Shown here piece by piece: positions 1-9,892 of a stretch of 16,930 bases of DNA. Within the stretch, counting starts at the first letter, position 1; every line of letters starts with the position of its first letter. The notes under the pieces are model-generated. The model saw nothing but the letters and a program-made list of their open reading frames with translations. It was not told where the DNA came from and made no database searches. The translations under genes and the position numbers were made by a program. This DNA is from Paraglomus occultum (lineage: Eukaryota; Glomeromycota; Glomeromycetes; Paraglomerales; Paraglomeraceae), in NCBI GenBank assembly GCA_910592205.1, contig CAJVPJ010000774.1, positions 1-16,930 of the forward strand, in the 5' to 3' direction.

Positions 1-376
1 ACGGAATTCGTGTATTAGAAGGTTAGTGCGGAAAGCAGTTTAGGAAATGAAGTGCTGATAGAACGAATGGAGAATGACGGAATTATAAAATAGGAAAGTA
101 TGTGCATGAGGATGCATCAGGAGACAGCGATGAAAATGTACTTAACGTTAATTAATATGCAAAGGAAAGCTGAAAATGATCAAATTTATATTCACAAAGC
201 ATTAAAATGTCTCCATCTAAGAAGAGAAGTCAGCGTCAAACAATATCACATTTCTGGCAGCAAGAGATGCCGCAATTCAATCAGTAACAAAGATAACATT
301 ATGAAGGCATTTGAGTGACGGAATGCTCTTTCCCTTGTTACACCAATGCTTACACAAAGACGTGGTAAAAACATAA

Positions 377-647
377 CAGCAGGATAATGACCCGAAACAT
401 AATAGTCACATTGCCCAAGAATTTCTTAAAGACAACGTTCCGGAGGTTATGACTGACCTTTTAATAGTCCGGACCTAAACCTTATTGAAAACCTTTGGGC
501 GATTGTTAGAAGGGAATGTAGAAATGCGTAAGCCCAAAATCTTAACGAATTAAAACGGTTTATGGGTGAAGAGTAGGGACAAAATTCCGAATAGCCTTCT
601 AATTAGTCTTGTAGAATCAATGCCATGGGAACGAATGTCATATTAAT
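377..647 (+). pseudogene. Decayed Tc1/mariner-type DDE transposase, C-terminal part
   Basis: Seen: from 377 one frame reads QQDNDPKH, followed by an IAQEFLKDNVPE-like stretch. After a tryptophan codon turned to TGA come NSPDLNLIENLW and a basic helix. Known: DNDPKH and SPDLNLIENLW surround the second catalytic Asp and the third catalytic acidic residue of Tc1/mariner transposases, which cut and paste the element. Broken: TGG appears as TGA near 452 and as TAG near 573, a further in-frame TAA follows the ENLW block, and one extra base near 575 shifts the frame before a PNSLLISLVESMPWE-like tail that ends at TAA 645-647. The N-terminal DNA-binding part is not recognisable in 1-376 and probably lies off the window or is too decayed. 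Fossil copy, certainly inactive. Confidence 0.82.
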
Positions 648-713
648 TTTTTTAATAAATCTACTGCTATTTAGCTTCAAAATGAGGTTTTGAGGTCTTT
701 ATTTAGCACACAT

Positions 714-732
714 GGGTGACCCCTAATTACTG
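714..732. repeat. Possible right terminal inverted repeat of the Tc1/mariner remnant
   Basis: The sequence GGGTGACCCCTAATTACTG lies about 70 nt past the transposase end. Read inward from the outside it starts CAGTAATTAGGGG, a style often seen at Tc1/mariner ends. No matching left copy is in the window, so this is a positional inference only. Confidence 0.3.
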
Positions 733-2221
733 TGCTTTTACTACTGAACATAATTATATTATTTACAAGATGGATTGACATCTCTCTACTGAGAGGAATT
801 GGTTGTGTGCTCACTGTAAAACAAGTTAGCTCGGAATTAATGAAGAACGCTCTACAGCCTACAGTCTATTTTATTCTGCCCATTATTGTTAGTGCACACC
901 TTCCCTGCGATTGTACTCGGGCAAAGCCTGCATACACTAGTAAGCTACAAGATGAATGGGGGTCAATCCTAACGTGTGCAATGTTGTCGATGCGTGGAAC
1001 GAAGTAAAAGCACAGCAAACTTAAAGGAGTCCATATTGGAATTCTCGAGCATAACCGAATAGGATACCCCACTTGCGGAGAGACTTTCATAGCTTTCTAC
1101 TTCTGCTTTTAACTTTTTTTCTCTGTATTAGGCAACAACTTTACGAGGACACAAAGCCTCGATAACGTAACTGTTGGCATTCCCACGGCTTTATAACACT
1201 CGGAAAAACAGATGATGGTATAAAAGCGGATCGCTGCCTGCAGGCATTTTTGCATTTTTTTACATATTACACAAAAACGCCAGAAAAAAAGAAAGAAACA
1301 GAAAAGGTAGCTTTTGTTTTGTTTTTTATTATAATATAAAGGTTTGGTTCTTTTTTTGGTTCTTCACTTTCGTAATAAACGCGATAATTAGCAGCCGATC
1401 ATATATTCAAGAGCAGGTTTTAGTTCGGATGCTTGTTTATTGTTTTTGCACATCGCCGCTTGTCCTCAGTGTATGTGATAGGTTCGCATAGAATCATAGC
1501 TCAATAGTTCACTTGGAACGAATTGTCTGAACCGTTCGTGATCCTAGACTTGCTTCAACGAATGCTCCTCAAGTGAAACCATAATACTGTATTGAATATA
1601 ACACTAGTCAAGAACAACGCCACCTTAATTCACAAGCCGAATGAAGAATTCGAGTTTGGACTTGAGTCGCAGTAAGGGTGAATATAATGATCACTACCGA
1701 CTATGGTAACATTAGTGTGCGAAAATCCTTAATGATTGGTTGGCCCACGAATGTAGAGTCATCGCGAAATTGGTTAGAATGTTACCCTTAATGAAATATT
1801 GATCGCCTTCTGAACGGTTCACGCTCGGCTGTTGGAACGCATAGCGTATACATAGCACATACACGGCATATACATAAAATATACGTATTAAGATTTCATT
1901 AATGGAGGGGCTACTAACGCAGAAATAGAAATGATTTCGTCTACCAGAATTTGAAAGAACAGTCAGTTTCTACATAATCTTAGCCAATTAAAATTTCATT
2001 GTTTAAGTCTCCCCATTATTATTCAACGCTTATAAATATTCAATGTTTACTGTTAATTTAATATACCATCATTAAACGGCATATATACATATTGAACAAA
2101 ACGAATGGTCATTACAATGACCATGATAAATTATGTACAAACGAAACGCATAATAAATACTATAAATTATGCATTCAAATAATCACACGTACTAAACACG
2201 CAAACTCTCTCTCCTTTTCTT
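733..2221. other. Gene-free stretch, AT-rich
   Basis: No ORF here looks like a protein on either strand; the 91-aa and 74-aa frames between 732 and 1090 overlap on opposite strands and have no recognisable motif. Small points: a TATAAAAG box at 1219-1226 (+) is followed by a perfect 12-bp palindrome, TGCCTGCAGGCA (1235-1246), and T-runs, and a second TATAAAGG sits near 1334. No coding region follows either box. Further purine- and pyrimidine-rich runs occur at 1280-1360. Confidence 0.5.
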
Positions 2222-3822
2222 CTACCTCTCTGCCTGTTTTCCTATCACGATGCTTCTTGGATTTCTCGTCTCATCATTATCGTTACTAGCCTCGCTTGAA
2301 GTTGACGATCGAGAGATGGTAGAACTGACTGCAGGAATTGCACGTTTACTGCTTGCTATTTCACCCTTCAACCGGTGGTGCGGATATGTCTTTAATTGAT
2401 TCGTCAATTGTTCAGCATACCGCGAGATCATACTCGCGAAGTAGAACTATAGCGAAAAAAAAAAAAAAAAAAAAGTGGCGAAATTCCCGTTAGCGATTTA
2501 ACCGTTTCCGATGTGACCCGATTTGACGTAAAAACTTACCGTCCATAAGAGCATGACAAGTTCGAGTGCGGTTGCAAAGATCAAAAACCCAAGGATAGCA
2601 TGTTCGCAAGTATGACGAATGTCATCTTCAGTAACCGTCTGTAACCCTCCATCTCCAGATGTAGTCCCGTTCCCAGTTCCAGGTCCGGATCCGGGAGTAG
2701 GTCCAGGCGTAGGTCCGGGCGTCGTTCCGGACGTAGTTCCACTCCCAGTTCCAGATCCGGGAGTCGTTCCACCTCCAGATCCGGGCCTCGTTCCACCTCC
2801 AGATCCAGGCGTATTCCCACCTCCAGATCCAGGCGTATTCCCGCCTCCAGTTCCAGGCGTATTCCCACCTCCAGATCCAGGCGTATTCCCGCCTCCAGAT
2901 CCAGGCGTATTCCCACCTCCAGTTCCAGGCGTATTCCCACCTCCAGTTCCAGGCGTATTCCCACCTCCGGTTCCAGTTCCAGTTCCACTTCCAGCTCCAG
3001 GAGGACCGAGCTGTCGTTTAAAAGGTCCAGTGAACCAATGTGTGCCGGGATTGTAAGCCGTACCGTTAAGTTCGTGGACTTTTTCTACACACATGTCATT
3101 GAAGTTGCCTCGATTTTTCCAGAGTATAACTAGATTTGCAATGGCCATCGCGATAGCAATGAACATGGTTATACGTATTAACATAGACATTATACGGACT
3201 AACCGGGGTTTAGCCTTGCGTAGGAGAGGACAAAAGACGTGATAGTATTTAGTTAGTTTCAATGGTTAAACCCCAGCTGTAAAATTCATCTGGTGGTTTT
3301 ACGATTTGCATAGTGATAGTGTAAATCGAGCATACCGTAATCGCAGATAACAAAGCGAATACCGCAAGGACAGACCTCACGGCATATGCTAGCCCCATTG
3401 TTAGCAAGAAGGCTCGCGGGAGAAATTCAATTTCTGTAAAACGAGGAGACGCATTACAAGATAAGTTGGTATATCCGAAAGCGTTTTTGACGTTGACAAT
3501 CGTAATCCCGCGCATACACAGTTTTTTAGAGAGGACCGTCGCATCTCTCATTCTTTCTCATAAATTGTTTCTCTCTCTCTCTCTCTCTCTCCAAATTCTG
3601 AACTTTACCTTTATCCCACAACAAATGGGCATATGCACCTATTGCACAAGTGAGCTATCAAAATTTGCAACCACGTTATTTAACCTCGCGCGTATTCTTA
3701 CATAATGCGATATACGGGTAAAATGAAAAAGGGTAACTTACAGCCGAGATGATAGCGAGGAGCATTGTACCCACCCGCAGGCCGATACTGAATAAAATGA
3801 CGAGGAAAAAGGCATATATCAT
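2222..3822 (-). CDS. Four-helix membrane protein with Gly/Pro/Thr repeat loop (multi-exon)
   Basis: Function unknown. Proposed exons (minus strand): 3822-3742, 3433-3303, 3214-2540 and 2446-2222. The last junction is firm: donor GTAAGT at 2539, a T20-rich intron of 93 nt, acceptor TATAG at 2447, both phase 0, stop TAG at 2224-2222. Junction 3302-3215 has a CTAAC branch-like site and phase-0 ends. Helices: MIYAFFLVILFSIGLRVG; AFLLTMGLAYAVRSVLAVFA; ITMFIAIAMAIANLVILW; AILGFLIFATALELVMLLW. Between helices 3 and 4 is a large loop with one Cys near each end (NDMC, RHTC) and nine 8-residue repeats. The tail after helix 4 is Ser-rich and hydrophilic. The layout resembles fungal tetraspan proteins. 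Problem: helix-1 and helix-2 exons do not join in phase with the best donor (GTAAGT, 3741) and best acceptor (TTTTACAG, 3434), so either another site is used (a weak GTACAA donor would fit) or the gene is frameshifted. The start is tentative. Confidence 0.65.
2753..2968 (-). repeat. Nine tandem 24-bp units encoding GGGNTPG[S/T]
   Basis: Nine in-frame 24-nt units run head to tail without a break. Seven encode GGGNTPG plus S or T; the two nearest the C-terminus are GGGTRPGS and GGGTTPGS. Copies differ mainly at the S/T codon and at third positions, so the array grew by unit duplication inside the reading frame. It is flanked by looser Gly/Thr/Ser/Pro sequence. Length variation between strains is expected. 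The long open frame on the opposite strand here is a by-product of the stop-free repeat. Confidence 0.93.
3571..3590. repeat. (CT)10 microsatellite in an intron
   Basis: Ten perfect CT dinucleotides inside the intron proposed between the first two helix exons of the membrane-protein gene. On the coding strand it reads (GA)n. Confidence 0.95.
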
Positions 3823-3948
3823 GTAAGCTGTTGATAAACGTACAAATAAATGTATATCAATCACTTACCAGAAGCAACACCGTTCGACCATGTTTCAGTA
3901 AACGTCTTTTGTCTTAGCACAAGTATAGAATACACTTTGTGTGTTGGT

Positions 3949-3956
3949 CTTTTATA
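3949..3956 (-). promoter_or_regulatory. TATA box candidate for the membrane-protein gene
   Basis: TATAAAAG on the minus strand, about 127 nt before the proposed ATG (3822). A short GTAAGT...CAG pair at 3868-3828 (41 nt) between box and ATG could be a leader intron. Alternatively the box is coding: a frame entering from a CGACAG site near 3975 runs through it and splices in phase to the first helix. Confidence 0.4.
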
Positions 3957-4126
3957 CCACTTGTTTTCTCCTGTCGTTTATAAAGTAAAAGATTTTGTTA
4001 CATTATCATATAATCCGTCTTTATATATCGCCAAACCCATTTGGCTAAATGATCCAAGTTAAAAATTTGTAAACGCGTGGCTGAGTGGTGGGCTAAGGCC
4101 AACGGAAGGCTTTGTGCTTAGCTCTA

Positions 4127-4165
4127 ATGAAAACCAATAAATTAAACGTACCCAAGGGTTTTCAT
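4127..4165. repeat. 9-bp inverted repeat, 21-nt spacer
   Basis: ATGAAAACC (4127-4135) and GGTTTTCAT (4157-4165) are perfect reverse complements. No gene context; possibly a chance or transposon-derived hairpin. Confidence 0.6.
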
Positions 4166-4981
4166 AATAATAAGCCTCGTTTATCTCGTCAAAACAAATC
4201 TGTTGGGTTGTATGACAAAATGGAGATTTCATTTGATCGCGATGCAACGCCACACACAGAATCGACATATTTAATTATACAAAGACGCCAGCAAAGGCAG
4301 TTTAATCAGTATCAGGTCATTCAACAATGTTAAAATTAGATGAAAAAAGGTCAGCAATCGTCTTTTCAGAAGGGCAAGCATGGTGACACATGCGGTTCTG
4401 ATTGGAAGTGAAACGGTTAGATTGTTTCATAACGTGTATTAGTATTTAATATTTAATATGTTAACTGTCTCAGTGTGATGGAATCATTTATTTAGGGAGA
4501 ACGGTTAATCGTTGACCTTGCCAATAATAATAAACGTAAAGTGCAAAGACCCTCCCGAACTAACTATCCAGTCCCTCAAAGAAACTCTCATTCGTTATAC
4601 TCTTTCCGAAATGACTTGTATGAGTTCACTGTCTAATACTAACGACTTCCGGTAACAGTAATTACAAAATCTTGGCAATCCACAAAATTTTTCGATCACG
4701 CTTAAAGAGATATATTAATATGCTGTTTAATGGCCCTATTTATTACTCATTTAATCTCGACGCGTCATACAAGTTTTCGCATCACAAATTAAAATTTCTC
4801 GTATAAATCGTATAACGACATATCAGGTATAGGCGCATTTACCATGTGGTGCTAGCTTGTCAAAACATTCCAAGGTTCTTTCTTTTATTTGATACCACTG
4901 CTTCTGTATTAGCGATCACACCTATGCGGGAATGGATGAATGGATGACTGACACTCGTAATCACTATTCGGTGGCTGAGCT

Positions 4982-5010
4982 GTAATGTCCGAGCTCAGGC
5001 TCGGTATTAC
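4982..5010. repeat. Hairpin with GC-rich core
   Basis: CCGAGC (4989-4994) pairs with GCTCGG (4999-5004) around a TCAG loop. The stem continues outward with GTAAT/ATTAC across a small GT/T internal bulge. It is the best compact stem noticed in this intergenic stretch; there is no downstream T-run or gene to give it a role. Confidence 0.65.
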
Positions 5011-7217
5011 AATATGTTCTACCTTTCTACAGTCTTAATACTATAACCGACACGATCATGGCAACTCTGTCTCAAAAATGCACATTCGCTGTTACATCAT
5101 GATCTTCTGAATTCAACCTCTATCTCGGAAATGCTTACGGGCACTCCACCCTAATAAAAAGAGAGAGCATTAAATAAATTTATTACTGAAATCCAAATAA
5201 CCTCTTGTTTTTTAAAGTGCATACGTTTTCGTCGTAGTCGGCCCAATATCCTTCTGACAAGTCAATGTTTTCAAATACTGTTCTCGATTCAGAACTCACT
5301 GCCTTGAATCCAATCTAAAAATTATGATAATGGCAATAAAAGCAACATTACTACTAGAATAGCTGGTGGACATTGCACAGCACGTTGTTAGACCCCGAAT
5401 TAGAGATAGCTCCATATCACGTCGGGTCATTCGTTTCCACTAAAACAACCCCATATGTTTACCATACGCACTCTAGGTTCAAATCCAGTAAACTCCAACC
5501 CTCGACACTCGATAACAGCCATCTGTGCGTATTTCCCACTATCATCGCTTGTATAAAAAGTAGTAGGTTTGGGATCGAATTCTAAAGCCAATACAAAATA
5601 GCCGTTGGTTAAATGTCATACCACAAGCCACACAAACAAAAAACAAATACATACGTGCACTGCTCTCTCGCCTACAGAATTTGCATCTCATGACGAAATT
5701 GGCGCTTCCTCTCGAGCCAGATATTTCGTTCTGCGCCTATCATTGGAAAAAAGACATTATATTTATAGACGCAAGTCAAATAAAAGAAATATAGAGATAT
5801 ACGGGGTAAACATCGGTATACCGACGCTTCGTTCAAATTCTTTTCAGCAAAGGTTTTCATATCTCAATCTCCATTCATTATAGCCCGTCCATTCAACACT
5901 GATAGTACGCGAGCTTTATTATACCGTCACTACTTACTAGTCGATTGACTCCAACCCAATTTTCGTTTGTTTCATTACAACTCGTACACTTGACCTTATA
6001 AAAACATACGAATGATTATATTCTCATTTGTTGCAACAGAGGTATGGCACTGCCTTTTTTTTTTTCATTAAAAATCACACCCAATAACAAATGCAAAAGA
6101 TCCGGACTAGAAAACCTTAAAATGCCACTCGTACGCATCGTCTCCTGGACCAACGTCAGTTACATTCTCAAGATCTGCTTTGAAGAATAGTGCGAGTTTC
6201 TGAGTCAAAAGGCATGATCATTGGCATAAGTACGTTCAATGTTTTTAGTTCCAGAGGGAGGGGAAAAATACTCGCGATCGCAAGCCTGTAGTATATTCTT
6301 TAAGGTTGACTTACCACCATGACTTGCCAAGGTTATGTGGGTGATGCAGAAAGTGAGATGGGGGATCAAGAATAAAATATGATGTGAATTCGCAAATCAC
6401 ATAATTCTGTGTTACATTCAAAGAATTTCTACAAGTATTGCGATTTTCTAGTTATACTCGGTATCTCCCACTTTCGTAAAATGCTCTGATTCTTCAGAGA
6501 CGCCAGTTTTCTTCTACAACGATTCATTGTTATGCTGGGAATAGACTCCATAACATGCATATATATTAATATAATGTTTGTAGCTATGCAGACTCAGTTT
6601 TCATTGGTGGATCAGTCCCGTGGCACAATAATTCAAAATTGGCATAGTCTGTGAGTTAAAATTCAACTATATACCCCCGCAGTCTAGACATTTAAACGTT
6701 GGTATCACATTCCCAAAATGACTGACCCATCATAGTTACTGGTCGACACAAGCTTGAATCAATTGGCACGGATATTATGCGTCTTGTGTGAAAAGGCTGT
6801 ACGCGTTTACGAATTATTCCCAAAATAGTACACGTCACAGAATGACAGAACACGCTATAATGTCGCACTTGTAAAATACCTCTATGTAACTGAAAATAAT
6901 GTTTGGTTTGTATTGTAATTGAACAATAGTAATAGAGTATGCAAAATATTAATATTAAGAATATATGTAAGCATACATACTAGAGAAATATCCCTTCAAG
7001 CTTGCCATTGATGCACAATCTCTTGCATATCCAATCGCAAGAATTATTTCTTTATAATAACAGTGACTTGTACATATTATATCCACATATGAACTAGGAG
7101 CCCACATTACATCAGCGTGAACTTTTTCTAGTTCATTTCCCCTCCCCTCCTCCTCACACCCCTCGCTCTCATTTCAACTCGCTCACCAAGCTTCTCGCAC
7201 ACCTCCATTAAAAAACA

Positions 7218-9055
7218 TTATGAATCTCTATAGCTAAATGGTAGCACTGGTTTGTTCTCCAAAATTAACTCGATTTCCGCAAAAATTTCTGGTGTCAACA
7301 AGGGGGCAATGCGCAAAGCACCCATGTTTTCTTCCAATTGTTCTGGTTTAGACACACCCATGATTACTGTACTCACATTTGGTTGTCTTATCAACCTTGT
7401 AGAAATGGAAAAAGGGGTTCTGATTAGAATTAGTCGCAGTAAAAAAAAATATCGACAAAAGACGGCTTACCATGCCAGACATACTTGCGCAAGAGTCGCA
7501 TTTAATTTTTGTGCAATTATCTAAAAAGTCTTGCGTCAGTAATAATTCGTTTGTCTCTTTGCCCATGCGCGTATGCCGCGTTCACGTTACTCGTAAATGT
7601 CCGGTCATCATTCACGCACCTGTAACCTGTTAATCTTTTTCATTTGCTGCCTCCCCTCTTCGCTAAGCCACTTTTCTTTTAACATGGTCATAACACGATT
7701 ATCAGCAATGTCTAACCGGGAGCCCGGACAAATTCCATTGTTATGTTTGCCGGTGAGTGTACCGCTGGCAAGCGGGGACCAGACGGCGCCACCCATGCGG
7801 TATTCTTTAAAGAGGGTGTGGTATTCAACTTCGAAACGGTCGCGATGGAACATATTATATTGAGTCTTGTGGGGAAAGGCAATTTAATTAATGGGAGGAA
7901 ATGAAAAAAAAAAAAAGCGGCTTTTTTTATCAACTATCGCATTTGCGAATTCACTAAGCGCACCTGTTCCAACTGTGTAGGAAGATAGGAAGGGAAAAGG
8001 TGAAGAAAAAATAGGCTTCTCGTTAATACTAGTTTTCTCATTAACACAAATATTTTCAAAGCAAACGTCCAATTACTCACCAAAGGCGGAATAAGATTTA
8101 AATATCTGGCAACAGTATGCGCTTCAACGATCTGTGCTGCAGGCCATTCTGAGGTGCCCCAATAGAATGCTTTTCCCTGTTCGATTACAAAGTTAAAGGC
8201 GCGAACCACTTCTTCCATTGGCTAGAGATGGAATATAATAAACGTGATTGAACCATCAGATTGGAATACATGGAGACGTTCGCGTTTTTAAAAACGGATT
8301 TGATTTGATGAGAATTATAAATTGTGGCTGTATTAGTGCTAGCTTGATTCGTTAGCATAAACGGATCGTTCACACTTATTCTGTTGTATCACGTGATAAT
8401 TGCTAAGTTGATCAAATATGCCCTTTCCTTTTCCCTCTTTTCCTCGTTGACTCAATCGTCTTTCGAATGAAAAAAAAAACCAGTTCAGAAAGCGCTTACC
8501 GTATCCGGATCGTAACGATGAGCATAAACGATATCGACGTAATCCAAACCCAACCTTTGTAATGAAGCCCGTAATCCCTCGACGACATGTTTTCTGGAAA
8601 GTCCTCGATCATTAGGACCCTGCCCTCCCCAGAACACCTTGGTGGAGATTACAAAATCAGAACGTTTCCACTTTAGATGCCTTATTGCCTGGCCCATGTC
8701 GATTTCACAGTTACCGCTGGCATAAACTTCGGCTGTATCAAAGTAGTTTATTCCGTGGTCAAAAGCGGCCTGCATGCATTTTATGGTTGTTTCTTGAAAA
8801 GAAAAATAATGGAAATAAGTAGAATGATTACGAAAAGTATGGTGATTTTTGCTCAATCATGAAGGGGACGTTGTAGTCGAGTGGTAGAAAGAGAGGTGGG
8901 GAGAAGAGAAGAGGGCGGGAAATTGAGAGAGTTTTTCGCGTGCTTTATGCGTTATAAACTTTACCAAGTGGTACTTGAGCGCCAAATGTGACCCAACCAC
9001 CGAGCGACAGTGTTGATACCTTTAGACCACTATGACCAAGATAACGGTACTCCAT
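7218..9055 (-). CDS. Aldo-keto reductase, Kv-channel beta-subunit-like (complete, 7 exons)
   Basis: NAD(P)H-dependent oxidoreductase of the Kv-beta-like aldo-keto reductase family, presumably cytosolic. Exons on the minus strand: 9055-8965, 8792-8500, 8221-8081, 7972-7964, 7865-7620, 7520-7471, 7395-7218. They sum to 1008 nt (335 aa plus stop) with every junction in phase and GT-AG introns of 75-278 nt. The protein starts [14 protein letters not shown], the usual family start, and runs through a complete TIM barrel. The tetrad is visible: D49 and Y54 (NYFDTAEVY), K82 ([10 protein letters not shown]), H122 (VYAHRYD). The C-terminal cofactor-binding segment reads [14 protein letters not shown]. 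Exon 4 is only 9 nt (Leu-Glu-Gln) and restores the family's [13 protein letters not shown] block. No stop or frameshift, so it looks functional. The fungal substrate is unknown. It is divergent from the cysteine-rich gene to its right, sharing a gap of about 250 nt. Confidence 0.95.
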
Positions 9056-9302
9056 CTTTATATGGAGTTCGAGACAATGGTAGATTAAGGTTATTTATAA
9101 ATGAATTATATCAAATCGCAGACTTGCGGTAGAAGGGTCTTGTTTATTAGAAAAGAAGAAAATTAGCGGGTAAAGTGATGTAACGTTCGTCTTTTTAAAC
9201 AAAATTCTCTCCCCCCTCTTTCATTTTGGGTCCCCATCTCTAACCATTGATGCTAACTTAGCTCACCAACAATTTTTTTTAAGATTCAATTACCTGAATG
9301 AG

Positions 9303-9786
9303 GAAAAGTGATCCACAAAAAGTGCGAGTATGTGGTTTGTGCGAGGTGCTTGGAAGAACATTTATGCGGGGTTTCCGCATCCAAATTCTTACCATTCATA
9401 ATACAAATGTCATCATCCATTGTGTGATTCTTATTATACGGTTATCAACCCCAATCGGAACAGGCAACCCTTTGATCAAAAACGTCAGAGGGAAGAAATT
9501 TTAAGCGGGTCCAAGCCCGATTACATTTTTTTTTTACGAGGACCAAACAGAAGATGTAACAAAAAAAAATGCGTGGGCCCTCTTCTGTGCATTGATTGCA
9601 TCAGCAAAATCACTTGTGAAAATTCTTCTTGGGAAACTTTCAGTTTGAAACAATGCAGTCCACTCGGAATCAACATTGTAAAGTACCTACCGTTTTTGGC
9701 ATTTATTTGTTTTATGCCGTGCAAAAATTGACGAAATTTTTACGGAAAGCTATTGGAAAAGGGGAGTTTTCCGGTTGGATGTGCCC
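9303..9786 (+). pseudogene. Cysteine-rich (zinc-finger-like) gene fragments, interrupted by the element
   Basis: Three cysteine blocks lie on the + strand in different frames, so introns or damage must separate them. Block 1, from TGC 9323: KKCEYVVCARCLEEHLCG (C-x4-C-x2-C-x5-C). Block 2, from TGT 9555: CNKKKCVGPLLCIDC and a following Cys, ending at a plausible donor GTAAAG near 9681. Block 3, around 9776-9790: GWMCPDC, directly followed by a donor-like GTGAGT at 9791. The W-x-C-P-x-C ending is typical of PHD and 4CXXC-type zinc fingers, so a nuclear DNA- or chromatin-binding role is an inference. After the last donor come about 30 nt and the A51 tract of the neighbouring element, so any further exons are beyond the element or lost. 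The frames do not join by splice sites I can fix; intact gene or relic is open. Confidence 0.35.
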
Positions 9787-9823
9787 TGATTGCGTGAGTT
9801 ATTTTTGCCAACCAAAAAAATAG

Positions 9824-9828
<5 letters not shown>

Positions 9829-9879
<51 letters not shown>
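9829..9879. repeat. A51 homopolymer
   Basis: Fifty-one uninterrupted A residues between the cysteine-rich gene fragments and the first ORF of the element, whose ATG follows 14 nt later. It marks the apparent left edge of the mobile element. It may be a true insertion scar, a poly(A) leader, or a sequencing/assembly product. Confidence 0.9.
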
Positions 9880-9882
<3 letters not shown>

Positions 9883-9892
9883 TTATAAAAAG

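Larger units (their letters stand above)
3960..7217. other. 3.3-kb stretch without a recognised gene
   Basis: Reading frames reach at most about 90 codons (5605-5883) and show no domain, membrane helix or biased composition on either strand. What can be seen: two inverted repeats (annotated separately), a tRNA-like A-box at 4079-4089 and an isolated B-box-like GGTTCAAATCC at 5477-5487 that do not combine into a tRNA, and a C/T-rich tract at about 7135-7180 just beyond the 3' end of the reductase gene. Confidence 0.55.

Noticed and set aside
76-85. ACGGAATTAT shared with the 3' LTR start region
   Set aside because: Only ten bases match and the surroundings differ; no LTR copy there.
2619-3056. 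145-aa + strand ORF rich in PGVFPPP repeats, and a 135-aa minus-frame LELEVGIR repeat ORF
   Set aside because: Both are other-frame readings of the stop-free 24-bp repeat array; the membrane-protein frame has flanking helices and working splice sites.
3900-3940. Start of the membrane-protein gene at ATG 3891 (minus)
   Set aside because: It joins the helix-1 exon out of phase through the 41-nt leader intron and gives a non-hydrophobic frame.
4074-4170. tRNA-Leu/Ser-like start with A-box TGGCTGAGTGG
   Set aside because: No B-box at the right distance and no anticodon or acceptor stem could be folded.
5460-5500. B-box-like GGTTCAAATCC
   Set aside because: The T-arm stem has mismatches and no A-box lies upstream at tRNA distance.
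7228-7245. A-box-like TAGCTAAATGG
   Set aside because: It lies within the last reductase exon region and lacks a partner B-box.
8876-8890. A-box-like TAGTCGAGTGG
   Set aside because: It lies in the first reductase intron in purine-rich sequence with no B-box or foldable cloverleaf.
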